Shown piece by piece: positions 53,749 through 63,137 of a stretch of 64,000 nucleotides of DNA. Under the pieces are notes generated by a model that did no database searches, was not told where the DNA came from, and saw only the letters and a list, made by a program, of their open reading frames with translations. The position numbers were made by a program, and so were the translations under genes. Source of the DNA: Mantamonas sphyraenae (Eukaryota; CRuMs; Mantamonadidae). The stretch is taken from positions 310,001-374,000 of the forward strand of contig JAPMXV010000029.1 in NCBI GenBank assembly GCA_026936335.1, given 5' to 3'. Each line of letters starts with the position of its first letter. The first letter of the stretch is position 1.

Positions 53749-53812
53749 GCTTTCGACTTTGCGGTGTCGCCGCTCGCGCTGACCAGCGCAAGACGTTTCG
53801 CCCATCAACAAC
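53749..53812. promoter_or_regulatory. Divergent promoter spacer (CYP51 / Cys-rich C)
   Basis: 64 nt holding the inverted repeat GCGCTGACCAGCGC at 53776-53789 (six-base arms, two-base spacer). Position alone makes it a bidirectional promoter; the repeat is a candidate factor site. Confidence 0.4.
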
Positions 53813-54724
53813 ATGCACCTTCCGCGGCAGCTCTTGGCACTTGCAGCGATGTTGTTTGTCATCCATGTCGTCATTGGCCAGAAGGACTGTGGCACAGGCG
53901 AGGGCGTCAACAAGGTGGGCAAACCCAACCTGTGCGAAAGCGAGGAAGGTCTGCCCCTGTGTGTCCTCAAACCCTCCAAGAACAATGACACCACCGACAG
54001 GGTCTACCATTGCTCTGCGTGCGACCCCACTCTGCCCAACAAAGACTGCCAATGCCCCGTGGCCTCGTACTGCGTCTCGGATCCTGCAAACGTGTGTTGC
54101 CAGCCCCCCTTTGCACAGCCAACGCCTTCCCTTGCCAATCCCACACACCACCACCCCGCCACGTATTTGCCGTGAACGCATGTCTCCATCCGCTCGGTAG
54201 CCCCCCGCGTGTGCCCCAGCCCCTTCCCTCATTGAGCCCCAAGACGACGGCTGCCGCCAAGCCGCCAACGGTTGGTTGCAGGCGTTTCGCCCCCTGGCCG
54301 CTCACACACTGCCTTGTCTCCACAGGAAAACTATGCCAGCTGCCAGCCACGTGACTATGCGGCGTATGGCAAGCCCTGTGTGCCCAACATTGTGCCGTCA
54401 GAGGAGCTGAAGAACGAAAAGATGTTCTGTGGCAAAGCCATCTTCAAGGACAAGAAACTGTCCGTCATTGAGTGGCAAGGAAGCTGCGTGCGTGGCGTCT
54501 GCCAAGAGTGCGCCGTCGCAGGTTTCCTCTCCTACCAGTCACCCATCTGCCCCGACATGCGAGAGTGTCTGCCGGCCGGCTACATTGTCAGCGGCACGGC
54601 GCGTGCCAACAGCTGGTCCAACCTTGCCGACAACGCCATTTCATTGCTCCAAGCCATTTGGTTCCTTGTGCCCGTGCCCATGCTCCTCACCATGGCCATC
54701 TGCTGGTGCAGCCGCTCGCGATGA
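53813..54724 (+). CDS. Cys-rich signal-peptide/TM protein, family member C
   Basis: Two exons, 53813-54091 and 54326-54724 (234-nt intron, the longest confident one here); 225 aa. Signal peptide MHLPRQLLALAAMLFVIHVV. The ectodomain carries GKPNLCESEEGLPLC, CDPTLPNKDCQC (identical to member A), GSCVRGVCQECA and CPDMRECLPAG, then ANSWSNLADN and a TM helix (LLQAIWFLVPVPMLLTMAIC) with almost no tail (WCSRSR). Its single intron lies where intron 2 of member B lies; intron 1 of A and B is absent, so it was lost here or gained in the A/B ancestor. N-glycosylation sequon NDT. The stop is 6 nt from the stop of Tsr1 on the other strand. Confidence 0.87.
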
Positions 54725-54730
54725 TGAGGC

Positions 54731-56254
54731 TCACGCAGGAATGTGTTCAATGCTCTCGGGCCGCACGTGCTCCGGATACTTCGGGTACACGCGCTTGTAC
54801 AGACTCATGCACACGGTGTCACTAAAATCCACTTTTCCGTCAAAGATGCAGCGCATGTGGCCGTGCTCGCCCACAGGGCACTTGATGTTGCCGATTCGCC
54901 CTCGCTTTGTCCACAGTGCCACGGGCTTGAAGTAGCGTACGTCGTCCACGTTCCAAAACATGAACCGCACCACCACGCTCTTCTTGTGCACGCGGAACGG
55001 ATAGCCCGTGAGCACCACCCGCTTCAGCACAATGCGGTCGGGGTCCGTCGACACCAGCGTCCCGCTCGCCACCAGGATCGGATCCCCCTCCTCTGGTTGC
55101 ACGTACACAAGTGCATTTGCAGGCGGATATTGGATCGGCGCATAGATAGTGGCCACTGAGAACCGATCGTGCAGCAGAAAGCGCTCAAACTTGTGCTTGT
55201 CCACGTTGGGCGAGTCTTCCGAGAAGATTGGCTTCGCTTCAATGCCGTTGTGGAAGCCGCAGCTGAAGAACAGTGTGTCCTTCGACTTGATGGGCTCTGT
55301 GTAGTTGTTTGTGCGCTTGATCTTAAAGTGAAGCGTGCTCACCTTGTTCTCGTGTTGCAGCTGGCCGCTCGCAATCACGGGCTCCTCCTCATTGAACTCC
55401 TCTGCAATGTCCACAGGCACGTCGCGCAGTTGAATGGTGATGTATGCCCCCGCAGGCACCGTTCCAAACTGTGCATCGCTCAGCACCGCCTTCTTTGTGT
55501 GCTCAAAGTTTTCAAACTGGAAAATCGTCCCGTACTCTACAGGCAGCGCCAGCTTCGGATCCCACTCCGAGTGCCGGAAGCTGTCCAGCTTGCGATACTT
55601 CTGGAACCGCTGCCTCGCTGCAATCTTCATCGGTGTGTCCACTTCGTCCGGCCATTGTGCATCCTCCGCCTCCCGCTGCATCATCAGCTCCCTGCGTGCC
55701 CTCTCCTCCTCTTCCTTGTCGTACTCCTCCGGCTCCACGTCATCTTCGTCATTGCTGTCCACCAGAGGCACCCACTCGGTACCGTCTGTGCCGTAGCCCA
55801 GTTCGCTCAACGCCGGCACACGGCTGCCAAATTCGGGCGCCTGTCCCTCGCCACCATTGCCGCTGCTACTGCTGATAGTGCCTCCGCGCACCTGAGCCCC
55901 ACGGGTGCGATCTGTGTTGTCCACTTCCATGTCGCGCTGCGACACGTAGTCCTCGTCATCCGCGTCGATGAACGCGTCCTCTTCGTACATCATGGGCGCA
56001 TCCGGGATCCACGCCGCCTGGTAGGCGTTGAAGCCCTTGGGAACAAGCTTTGTCACAGTGCGCTCGTTGTCGTACGCATCCGGCCACGTCTGCTCGTTCT
56101 CCAGAAGGTCTGGCGTGTTGAATGCCACTGGATCCTCGTGCTCGTCCTCTCCACACACATCCAACACCGCGCCTTCCTCAATGTCCTCCAGTTTCCACTT
56201 TCGCTTGCCTTCGTCCAGATCCAACTCGGCCGTGTTGCCGGAGGAGGAAGACGA

Positions 56255-56287
<33 letters not shown>

Positions 56288-57369
56288 TCCTCCCTTCCTG
56301 CGACGCATGGGCATCGGGTCTACGCCACCTTCGATGCGCTCAATGGAAAATGTGTCAAAGTTGGTGAGATGGACCAGCTGGGTGGCGCTGAGGGGCAGAC
56401 CACGCAGGTAGCCCGAGATGCGCAGAGAACACAATTGTTCGTCGTCGCCGTCGTCGCCCACCTGATCGTACCCGTCCGTCGAATACTCATAGTTATCCAC
56501 GAGCATGTATGGATGACGCTCACGCCACAAAATGCGCTTGACCTTGGCCTCGCACACGGCGCGAACAAGCAACCGTGCGGACGCGCCTCCATCGTCGTCG
56601 AGCTTGACGACCTTGTGGTCGCTGCCCAACTGATACTGGAGTGCGTCCGTGTGCATCTTTTTGGTTTTGTTGCGGTGCTTGGTGGGCACCGCGTCCAGAT
56701 CCACCAGGGCGGTGATGGACGTGGGCATGCCCTGATACATAATCTGCGTCAGCAGGCTCTCTCCAAGCTCGTCCGCCTGGTCATGATTCACCGTATGCAC
56801 CAAAAGCACCACATCAGCCACTTTGGCCGCATCCAACACGGGCGTCAACTCGCGCACGGGTGTCACCAGTGTCAGCCGCTGCTTGAACTCCGGCAGCCGC
56901 ACCGTCTGCGGACCCGCCAGCACATCCAGCTGCTCCTCGTTGTTCTCATTGTGGGCGTCGATAAACACAGACTTGGCCGCCATCACATCCACGTCCTCGT
57001 GCAACGCCAGGATCATCTGCAGGTGGTGGGGGAGCCGCCTCGTGAGCAAAATGCAAGGCTGGAAAATCCGGCCCCAGCGCCTTGGGGTCCACACAGTCCC
57101 ATGCCACTTACCAGGATCTTTGGAGGGCCTCCGGAGCCCCCCATCTCTCGGATGCGCTGCTTGGCGGCTGCTTTTTTGTTCTCGCGCACCTGCTTGGCCG
57201 TGTTGCGTCGTTGCTGCCTTCCTTCGTTCACCAGCGAGCCCACGGACTGCGTGCGGATCGAGTCTCTGTGGATCTTGCCTCCACTGGCTTTCTTCAAGCT
57301 ACGCTTCGACCGATGCTTGCCCCCCTTGTGTGGGTTCTGTTTCTGCTTGTTCCGGTGCACGGTCGACAT
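54731..57369 (-). CDS. TSR1: Ribosome biogenesis factor Tsr1
   Basis: Exons are 57112-57369 and 54731-57016 (95-nt intron); 847 aa. The basic N-terminus (NPHKGGKHRSKRSLKKASGG) and RENKKAAAKQRIREMGG lead into GPPKIL-MILALHEDVDV. A degenerate GTPase-like domain follows (LDAAKVADVVLLVHTVNHDQ), then the AARP2CN-type region (SLRISGYLRGLPLSATQLVH) and the conserved C-terminal domain: DEVDTPMKIAARQRFQKYRK, WDPKLALPVEYGTIFQFENF, TLVSTDPDRIVLKRVVLTGY, MFWNVDDVRYFKPVALWTKR and GEHGHMRCIFDGKVDFSDTV. Tsr1 is a Bms1 relative that binds the pre-40S particle and blocks premature subunit joining. As in other Tsr1 proteins the G-domain lacks intact nucleotide-binding motifs. A (GAC)n poly-Ser insert sits at 56241-56286. 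Confidence 0.95.
56241..56286. repeat. (GAC)n tract coding poly-Ser in Tsr1
   Basis: On the minus strand this run codes serines in a variable loop of Tsr1 (after MRRRKGGA); the loop is not part of the conserved core. Confidence 0.9.
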
Positions 57370-57448
57370 GGGAGCTGGTTTCGGTGGGCAGGCAAGGGCT
57401 GCGTCTGCGCCGCCAGCAGCAAGTGACATCCACACGCACACGTTGAGC

Positions 57449-58575
57449 ATGTCTGCAGGTGACACTGTCGATGCAGCGGGTGTAGACAGTGATGGTGACC
57501 TGGAAGAACTCGACTTTGACGTCGAAGAGGCCATGCACTGGCAGGAAGACGCACAGCTTGCGTCCCTACTTCCACACACAGACGTTTCAGAGCCCGCCCT
57601 GGCACAGGAGGGAGTTGTAGTCGCACACACAGGGGAGAGTTTGGGCCACGCCGACTCTTTGGAGAAGTACGGTACATCGTCGTCCCAATCCAAGGCGGCA
57701 GTGCGCGCCGAAATACTCGACGGCGTTGAACAGAGCTCGGGCTCATTTGAGGACGACATGGATCAGCTGCAGTCCGCGATGGAAGGAGTGATGTCTTCGA
57801 TGATGGGCATGCAATCGTACGAATCATTCTTGGGGATGTTCAGCCATCTGACCGCCGGGGAGGCGGCGAAAGAGTTTGATCTGGAGGCAGAGATCAGGGC
57901 CGACCTCGATGCCGCCATGGATATCCTCAACACCAACACAGAGGCCCAAGAAAGCGTGCGCAAGGCAGCAGCTGAGCAGTTGGAGCAGTTTGAAGCGTCC
58001 CTGTCCCGACAAAAGGCCAAGGAAAGGCGGTTGAAGGAGCTGCTGAGTGATCAACCGTTTGTAGGCGGCAGTGAGGAAGGCACAGAGGCAGGCGGTCGAG
58101 CACTTCTGCACCGGCGTACTACAAACCCATGCACATGAAGAGCACCGGGAGTGGGCATGAGGAAGGCGTGGAAGAGCTGGAGCTAGGCCGGGGCATGACA
58201 ACTGTGTTGGGCTTCAGCGAGTTTTCGTCGTCTGCAGCAGTAGACACGTACTTGGACAGCAACGTGGACGAAGAAGACGGGATGTGGGAAGACATGTACA
58301 GTGGCGGCAGCAGCAGTGGGGTCGGGTCAAGCAAGGCAGGAGTAGGGTCGGACGACTCTACGAGCATCACGGTAGTCGGCCACGATGGGCAGATCAGCCA
58401 GGTGGAGCGTGAAGAAGAAGTTTTGGTGACAGCGGATGTGGAGGATTTTGAGTACGATGCAGAATTTGATTACGACAACATTGACGCGAGCACGCTGACG
58501 CCCAAGTTTGGGCCGCAGAGTGAGGAAGCTCAGGAGGCTTTCAGGCGATTCAAGGGCAAGGAGGCGGCCGAATAG
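57449..58575 (+). CDS. Acidic coiled-coil protein, unknown
   Basis: Exons are 57449-58060 and 58141-58575 (80-nt intron, donor gtaggc, acceptor catgaag); 348 aa. It is strongly acidic. Recognisable blocks are DGDLEELDFDVEEAMHWQED, a helical region MSSMMGMQSYESFLGMFSHL, a coiled coil (AAAEQLEQFEASLSRQKAKE) and an acidic, Tyr-containing end (EDFEYDAEFDYDNIDASTLT) finishing with EEAQEAFRRFKGKEAAE. No TM, signal peptide or enzyme motif is seen. The splice is supported by continuity of frame and by the intron's typical length; unspliced, the frame ends at 58138. I do not recognise the family. It is divergent from Tsr1 (79-nt spacer). Confidence 0.7.
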
Positions 58576-58601
58576 CCTGCCCCGTCGGATCTGTGTTCAT
58601 G

Positions 58602-58992
58602 TTACATGTCCATGGCACCGCCGAGCTGAGGATATGAGGGAGCAGCAAGGCGTGTGAGCGGAGTGGGAAAGCGGGCGGAAGTACGCGGACAAGGTGATCG
58701 GGAAACAGCGAACAAAACACACGTTAATCATGTCGATGACGGAATCACTAAGCTGTGCAGGACTAAACACCTCCCCAGCTTCAAAAAAATCCAGGTTCTG
58801 GACGTCGTCGCCTCGTGTCTTGACGCCGACAACGGGCTGAGAGGGCATGTTGGCCCACAGCAGCGCTGACGAGCCACTGGAGACCCCACTGCTGCTCACG
58901 CTGCTGCTGCTGCTACTACTGCTGCCGCCGCTACTCTGTGCGTTCTTCACCGCATTGTGCCCGTAGCGGAATCGGATGGATGGTTTCCTCAT
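58602..58992 (-). CDS. KGD4/MRPS36-like 2-oxoglutarate dehydrogenase subunit
   Basis: Exons are 58723-58992 and 58602-58625; 97 aa. The second exon is only 24 nt, coding LGGAMDM plus the TAA stop, behind a 97-nt intron (donor gtgtgt, acceptor atcctcag). Without splicing the frame reads into nonsense. The spliced protein starts MRKPSIRFRYGHNAVK and ends FSPAQLSDSVIDMINLGGAMDM. This matches the KGD4/Ymr31/MRPS36 layout: an N-terminal P-x-I-R/K-F motif, a disordered Ser-rich middle, and a C-terminal helix ending in I-x-x-G-G. KGD4 tethers the E3 subunit to the 2-oxoglutarate dehydrogenase core in mitochondria. ATGs at 59049 and 59082 would add a longer N-terminus (HSRSFAQHA) that could serve as presequence. 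Identification is by short motifs and size, so moderate. Confidence 0.72.
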
Positions 58993-59104
58993 GGCGTGCT
59001 GTGCAAAAGACCTGGAATGTCCTGGCGGCGGATGGGCGGTGGGCAGCATGCAGGACGGAAGCGACTGTGGAAAAGCGACCAAGGATTGTGGGAGACGACA
59101 GACT

Positions 59105-59893
59105 CTATTCCTGCTTCTCCTGCTTCACAGATTGGCCCTGCCCGTTCTTGGAGAGGGACAACTCGCGAGGAAGCTTGACCAGCAGCAAGCCAAACCAAAC
59201 CACAAACATGACAAAAAAGAAAACGGACGAGATGGCACACTGGAGGGGAAGTGCAAACAGACTGTCTTGCACAGGGATGCCCTTCACCTGCGCGTACCGG
59301 TAGAGGATGTACGGGAAAATCGAGACGCGGCACACAAAGTACGCCACAATCAAAGCCACGTAGTTGAGTCGGTAGGCCAAGGTGTCACGCATGCGAGACA
59401 TGAACCAGCGGAGGTTAAGGAATACAGTGCTGGTCTCGGTGAGCATGAGGCAGGCACAAAAGAAGCCAGCAATCTGCACGTACCCAGCAGCAACAGAAGC
59501 TGCCAGGACGACGGCGTGGTGCACAAAGATGGAGAAGCCATACGGAAGCTTCTCCTCCTTTGCCGCAGTGGCGGCATCGACGACTCGGTAGGTGGCAAAC
59601 GAGTCGTAGAGCATGTACCCGGCGGTGATTCCGCAGCCCGTGCTTGCCAGCGTGTTCCATCCGTGCACAAGATCGGTCGAGATGAGTGGATCGTTGAACT
59701 GGACCACAGCAACCACAGAGCAAAACGCGGCGTGCACAGTGGACACAAACCGCACAGCTGTGTCCAGCTGAAGCGAATAGGGCGACGCGAGGTACCACGG
59801 CGTCTCGTTCAGCACCAGAACACACAGCATGTTCAGCGCCAGACATGAGAAGAAGCCCACAAACATCCAGGGCAAAAACAATGGCCACACCAT
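59105..59893 (-). CDS. TLC-domain membrane protein (TLCD4/TMEM56-like)
   Basis: Single exon, 262 aa, from ATG 59893 (MVWPLFLPWMFVGFFSCLAL). About seven hydrophobic segments are visible. TLC (TRAM-LAG1-CLN8) features: RFVSTVHAAFCSVVAVVQFN, AGYMLYDSFATYR, FSIFVHHAVVLAASVAAGY with the paired histidines, and LMLTETSTVFLNLRWFM, the block typical of TLCD/TMEM56-type proteins. Ceramide synthases have an extra Lag1 motif that is not evident here, so a lipid-sensing or lipid-modifying role outside ceramide synthesis is more likely. The C-terminal tail is basic (KLPRELSLSKNGQGQ). The reading extends upstream only through a TTG, so ATG 59893 is the start. Confidence 0.88.
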   Translation of the reverse strand: MVWPLFLPWMFVGFFSCLALNMLCVLVLNETPWYLASPYSLQLDTAVRFVSTVHAAFCSVVAVVQFNDPLISTDLVHGWNTLASTGCGITAGYMLYDSFATYRVVDAATAAKEEKLPYGFSIFVHHAVVLAASVAAGYVQIAGFFCACLMLTETSTVFLNLRWFMSRMRDTLAYRLNYVALIVAYFVCRVSIFPYILYRYAQVKGIPVQDSLFALPLQCAISSVFFFVMFVVWFGLLLVKLPRELSLSKNGQGQSVKQEKQE

Positions 59894-59946
59894 GGTGTGA
59901 GAGGATGCAAAGAGCTGGCCGGACAAGCGCAGCTGCGCCAAACGCA
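59894..59946. promoter_or_regulatory. Divergent promoter spacer (TLC / repeat protein)
   Basis: 53 nt between start codons, with the perfect palindrome GCGCAGCTGCGC at 59927-59938. The same AGCTGCGC core appears in the spacer at 17306-17320. Confidence 0.4.
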
Positions 59947-62426
59947 ATGCTCGCCAGCACCACGGCGGTGCGCGAGTTCATCGTCACCGCTCTGGAGCAG
60001 GAGCAGGATGAAAAGATGGGGATGCGCGAGCTCCAGGCTCTTGTGCACGCCGTTTTCCACCGGGATGTGGAGGTTCGCGGCATCGTCTTGGCCGACACAG
60101 AAATGTTTGCCGTGGTGGAAGACGATGTGGAAGACGACGACAATGGCAAGGAAGAGGGCTCAGGAGTGAAAATGGAGGTGGTGAGCTATTGCACAACCAC
60201 ACTGAGTACGCACACGTGCAAGTCAGCCAATGGCGACTGAGCGCCAAGAACGTTGCGTCCGAGGTGACCAGTCGAGAGGCTCTGCTTGAACACGTGGCAA
60301 CGGTGGTGCATGACTACATGCAGAGAGACCCATTGAGCAAAGGCATGCCTCTGGATAGTTTGGCAGAGTGTGTGTCGACACGCTCCGTGTTTGTCGCCAA
60401 CAACCCCGAGCTCGGCGGCATCCTCATGGACAGCGCTAACCTGCCCAAACACATCGACGTGCAAGAGGAAGTTCGCACATTTGTCGAAAGTTCCGGCAGG
60501 TTTGTGGTCCTGAACGGGTGGAGAGGACGAGACGCAGAGCCGGTGGTCTTGGTTGCATTGCAAGAGACAGACAAACGCAGCGACGCCATGGCCATGCAGG
60601 ACATGATCAATGAGACGTCTTTTGTGCAACGAGCGGCTCGTCGCATTGCCGACGAGCCACAGGACCAGAGATTTGTCAGCGACAACAGCCTGGTGTTTGC
60701 AGAGTACGCAAAGACCTTGATGGTGTCCAACGGCGGATGGATGACACTCCAAGCGCTGAAACGAAAGCTACAGGACCCTCCGTCGTGCACCAGTGCGGGA
60801 AGACAGCCCCTGCAGCAGTTCTTTATGAATCACGACGACTTTGAGGTTGTGTTTGAACATGGCCTGCACGAGGGCGAGGTTTACGACGACAGCAGCACCG
60901 TGGTGCGAGCGCGTGCTTGGATGGTTCCAGACAAGGCCAGCGACGAAGCAACTGTGAAGCAGGTGGCTGAGCAAAGACGCGCCGAAGTGCTGACCAAGCT
61001 TGCCGATGCACGTGTGGGTGAGGCCCACGGGTCATCCAACTCAAACACTCTCAAGGAAGAGGTGCTCAGGTCACTTTTAATGAGCCACGGAGGTTCAGCT
61101 TCGCTGGAGATGTGTCAGGAGGAGGTGGAGGCGAGTGGGTACAGAGATGCCTTTGTGGAGGAGAACCTGGTCGAGTTTGTCCGCAAACGACCAAACGCAT
61201 TCGTCCTTTGTGCCCCCAGCATTGACAGTGACGATGTACAGCAAGCAGGAAGCGGCCTGTGGAGCAGCCTGTCACCCTTTCCGTCTGCCAGTGGGATCTG
61301 GATCATGACGGCCGAGCACGCAGTGCTGCGACTGGATCCGTCACCGCGCAAGCGTGGTAACACGCGTGTACAGAGCAGCGTGGAGACGAGCGTCCTTGTG
61401 CAGACGGTGGTGACCGTCATCCAAGCCTACACGGCGGAACTCGCGCGCAAGGAGAAACGCAACGCACGACTGCACCACCGCGCACTCAAACAGCAAGTGC
61501 TCCGCCAGGCCAACGACGACATATACCAAGAAGAGGCCAGGCGAAGGACTGAGGCGCAGGTGAAGCAAACGCTGCGGGAGATGCACGCGATGAAGGTGCG
61601 CCAGGAACATCCGCTGACGCTGGACCATCTGGAAGAGCGTCTGCAGACACACTACGACGGATGTATGGAACACTACCTGGGAGATCTGGAAGCATTCCTA
61701 CGCAGGCATGAAGATGTGTTTTGGATTCGCAAGGTGGCGAGGAAGCAAACTCAGCTGCAGGTCCGCGACGGGATCCTCCTGGACGTGGACTGGGACGATT
61801 TTGAGGAAGATGACAACGACAAAGGCGACAATGACGTCTTTGGAGACAATGAGGATGATGGCAGTGAGGACGAGGGACAGCCACGTGGTCGATGGCTGAT
61901 GGTGGTGGGACTGCAAGAGGACAACCAACCACGCAGCGAACGCGGCGACGAGGTGCTTGTGCAAAGCGTGTTGCAATTTTGCGAAACGGTGCTACAAAAC
62001 ACTCCGCGTGGTGTGATGGAGCTCAGAACGTTGCAGGAGCAGGTTATGCAATCGTTCCCAGACACTCTGCGCTCATTTGCTTCGCTGCGCCATTTTCTGG
62101 CGGTGCACGCTGGCAACGACATCAAGTTTCAATCTAGTGGAAGCTCGAATGACCCTGAAGACTGTGTGGTGATGCTTACACGTCACGAGGGTCAGCTGAT
62201 GTACGTGGAGCCTGTTCGGACCGCCAAGGATGTTGCGTTTGTGGTCGAATGGCTGAAGACCACCCTTAGCATGCAGCTACACGGGTGCATGGAGAAGAAG
62301 CAACTGCAAGCGTTGCTGGATGAGCAGGAGTTTGGCGACATTGGCAGATCGCTCGACTGGATGTTGGCGGAGGTCGGCGCGGTGACGATGGCAACGGAAC
62401 GGGGCACATTTGTGTTTGAAAAATAG
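59947..62426 (+). CDS. Protein with about seven winged-helix-like repeat modules
   Basis: Predicted exons are 59947-60180 and 60279-62426 (98-nt intron, donor gtgagc, acceptor gtcgagag); 793 aa. It consists of repeated modules of roughly 60-90 residues, each with an N-terminal hydrophobic helix, a central G-x-M/L-x-L-x-x-L segment and a final strand pair. Examples: TALEQEQDEKMGMRELQALV (module 1), HDYMQRDPLSKGMPLDSLAE (2), TLMVSNGGWMTLQALKRKLQ (3), SLLMSHGGSASLEMCQEEVE (4), VRQEHPLTLDHLEERLQTHY (5), TVLQNTPRGVMELRTLQEQV (6) and TLSMQLHGCMEKKQLQALLD (7). The pattern resembles OST-HTH/LOTUS-type winged helices, which bind RNA or helicases, but this is only a resemblance. Acidic linkers (EEDDNDKGDNDVFGDNEDDG) separate modules 5 and 6. 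The acceptor is the weakest part of the model. Confidence 0.7.
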
Positions 62427-62450
62427 AGACATTGTGGAGTAGTTACCCAC

Positions 62451-63137
62451 ATGGACGGCTTCGTGGTTGTAAACAAGCCTTCAGGCGTGTTGTCGACACA
62501 CGTGGTGCGCAAGATCAAGCAGCTGACTCCGCGCAAGACAAAAGTGGGTCACGGAGGAACTCTGGACCCTCTTGCTTGTGGTGTACTGGTGCTGGGCATT
62601 GGCGACGGATGCAAACGGCTGACGGAGCTCCTGTCCGGACCCAAATCGTACGTGGCACACGGGCAACTGGGGCTCGCCACGGACACGCAAGACTGTACGG
62701 GAGCTGTGGTCCGCAGGGCAGACTACGGCCACGTTACGCGAGAGGATATCGAAAGGGTACTTCGTATGCAGTTTACAGGACACATTCGACAGCGTACGCC
62801 TCTGTACAGCGCTGTCAAGGTGCGCGGGATGCGCCTTTACGACTACGCACGCAAGGGCATCCCCATAGCAGAAGAGGACCTTCCCATGCGTGACATTCAT
62901 GTTCCACACATCCAGTGCACAGACTACACCGCTCCCCATGTGGCTGTGGAGCTTGAGTGCAGCGGGGGCACGTACGTTCGAACTATCCTGCACGATCTCG
63001 GCCTAGCCCTCGGCACGGTCGCCAATATGACCTATCTGCAGCGTACGCGCCATGGTGTGTTCTCTTTAGCCCAGAGTATTGATTTTGAGCATCTGGATTC
63101 CGTGGAGTCACTCAGGAAACACCTGCGGAGCGATTGA
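62451..63137 (+). CDS. TruB/Pus4-family tRNA pseudouridine synthase
   Basis: Single exon, 228 aa, ATG at 62451, 24 nt after the previous stop. TruB motifs are clear: FVVVNKPSGVLSTHVVRKIK, the catalytic loop KVGHGGTLDPLACGVLVLGI with Asp39, YVAHGQLGLATDTQDCTGAV, QRTPLYSAVKVRGMRLYDYA, and the C-terminal binding block CSGGTYVRTILHDLGLALGT. Enzymes of this family make pseudouridine 55 in the T-loop of tRNA (bacterial TruB, fungal Pus4, animal TRUB1/TRUB2). The length is close to the minimal catalytic domain, with no PUA domain. No mitochondrial presequence is evident. Its last 106 nt may overlap the antisense reading frame of the next gene. Confidence 0.95.
   Translation: MDGFVVVNKPSGVLSTHVVRKIKQLTPRKTKVGHGGTLDPLACGVLVLGIGDGCKRLTELLSGPKSYVAHGQLGLATDTQDCTGAVVRRADYGHVTREDIERVLRMQFTGHIRQRTPLYSAVKVRGMRLYDYARKGIPIAEEDLPMRDIHVPHIQCTDYTAPHVAVELECSGGTYVRTILHDLGLALGTVANMTYLQRTRHGVFSLAQSIDFEHLDSVESLRKHLRSD

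Noticed and set aside
58061-58138. Gene ending at the stop at 58138 (tail GGSEEGTEAGG and onward)
   Set aside because: The 80-nt segment has donor and acceptor signals, and removing it continues into an acidic region of matching composition.
60181-60278. Frameshift or separate short gene at the start of the repeat protein
   Set aside because: A 98-nt intron with a gtgagc donor joins the frames without loss of repeat pattern; a frameshift is less economical, although the acceptor is weak.
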